Shown here: in pieces, positions 4,968 to 5,275 of the stretch
Numbering within the stretch: position 1 is the first letter of the stretch
Layout: each line of letters begins with the position of its first letter
The notes under the pieces: generated by a model
Told to the model about the DNA's origin: nothing
What the model saw: only the letters and a program-made list of their open reading frames with translations
The model's database searches: none
Source: Streptomyces violaceus
GTDB taxonomy: Bacteria; Actinomycetota; Actinomycetes; Streptomycetales; Streptomycetaceae
Direction of reading: 5' to 3'
DNA length: 5,275 nt
Assembly (NCBI GenBank): GCA_000715635.1
Contig: KL569171.1
Span: 35,758 to 41,032, forward strand
Program-made: the position numbers and the translations under genes

Positions 4968-5275
4968 ATGACCGACGCAGAGACGACCCCCGGCGCCCCC
5001 CTCCCGCGGGTGCTGTGCGACACCGAGTCGCTGATCTCTGACGACTCGACACCGGCGGGTGCGCTGTGGCGCCTGGCCGAGTCAGGACGGCAACTGGACG
5101 CCAACCTCATCCGCATCCCGCCCCAAGGGCGTATCGACACGCATACCGAGCCCGACCTCGACGTCCTCCTGCTCGTGGTCGCCGGTGACGGCACCCTCGG
5201 TCCGGCAGCGGACCCGCAGCCCCTGGTTCCCGGCAGTCTGGTCTGGCTGCCGCACGGCGGCGAACGCAGCCTGGT
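4968..5275 (+). CDS. Cupin-domain protein, N-terminal part (cut by window end)
   Basis: The window holds the first 102 residues of this gene; the frame is open to the last base. A leader of about 45 residues precedes a cupin-like segment: GRIDTHTEPDLDVLLLVVAG (54-73) matches the first cupin motif, and PGSLVWLPHGGERSL (88-102) the second. His59 is present. The usual second motif-1 His is replaced by Glu61, and Arg100 stands near where motif 2 often has His, so classical metal binding may be altered or absent. ATG 4968 was chosen because third-position G/C rises sharply there: upstream in-frame codons (4791-4967) are only about two-thirds G/C-ending. GGTGG (4956-4960) is a weak ribosome site 7 bases upstream. 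In-frame GTGs at 4791 and 4797 remain possible starts. The function is unknown. Confidence 0.75.
   Translation, partial: MTDAETTPGAPLPRVLCDTESLISDDSTPAGALWRLAESGRQLDANLIRIPPQGRIDTHTEPDLDVLLLVVAGDGTLGPAADPQPLVPGSLVWLPHGGERSL

Overview
The window is high-GC actinobacterial DNA, most likely from Streptomyces. Codons strongly prefer G or C in third position. Start sites carry GGAGG-type ribosome sites or GTG codons, terminators are long GC-rich stems with weak T tails, and the protein set (small zinc ribbon, SRPBCC, secreted trypsin-like protease, EF-hand, DoxX) is typical of that genus. Bases 1-19 are not genomic: they match the Nextera/Tn5 mosaic-end adapter exactly, so this is the untrimmed edge of a contig and biology starts at base 20.

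Layout. A small zinc-ribbon protein (109-399, +) converges on a four-helix membrane protein (453-887, -), with a 13-bp inverted repeat between them that should terminate both. A divergent intergenic region with a possible stress-type GGGTAC promoter element leads to an SRPBCC-fold protein (1065-1547, +), which ends in a 15-bp perfect terminator stem. A secreted serine protease with an intact catalytic triad (1771-2778, +) follows, with its own terminator. Then come a decayed gene tail (2850-3030, -), a small two-EF-hand protein (3076-3330, -) and a winged-helix regulator with a cysteine-rich C-terminal domain (3393-4112, -). The regulator is divergent from a DoxX-like membrane protein (4181-4618, +). 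A second decayed gene (4678-4946, -) and the start of a cupin protein (4968 onward, cut by the window end) complete the region.

The clearest functional unit is the divergent regulator/DoxX pair. The 68-bp gap between them holds a promoter-like TTGACT/TTCTAT pair for doxX, overlapped by an 8-bp inverted repeat that ends in the ribosome site. This suggests a cysteine-bearing, possibly redox- or metal-sensing regulator that controls a DoxX membrane protein. The EF-hand gene lies 62 bp downstream of the regulator on the same strand and could be co-transcribed. The other genes look like independent single-gene units.

I found no CRISPR array, tRNA, rRNA, transposase or phage gene. Nothing here amounts to a clearly new system. 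The points most worth a second look are the regulator/operator/DoxX module, the two frameshifted gene remnants and the adapter contamination.
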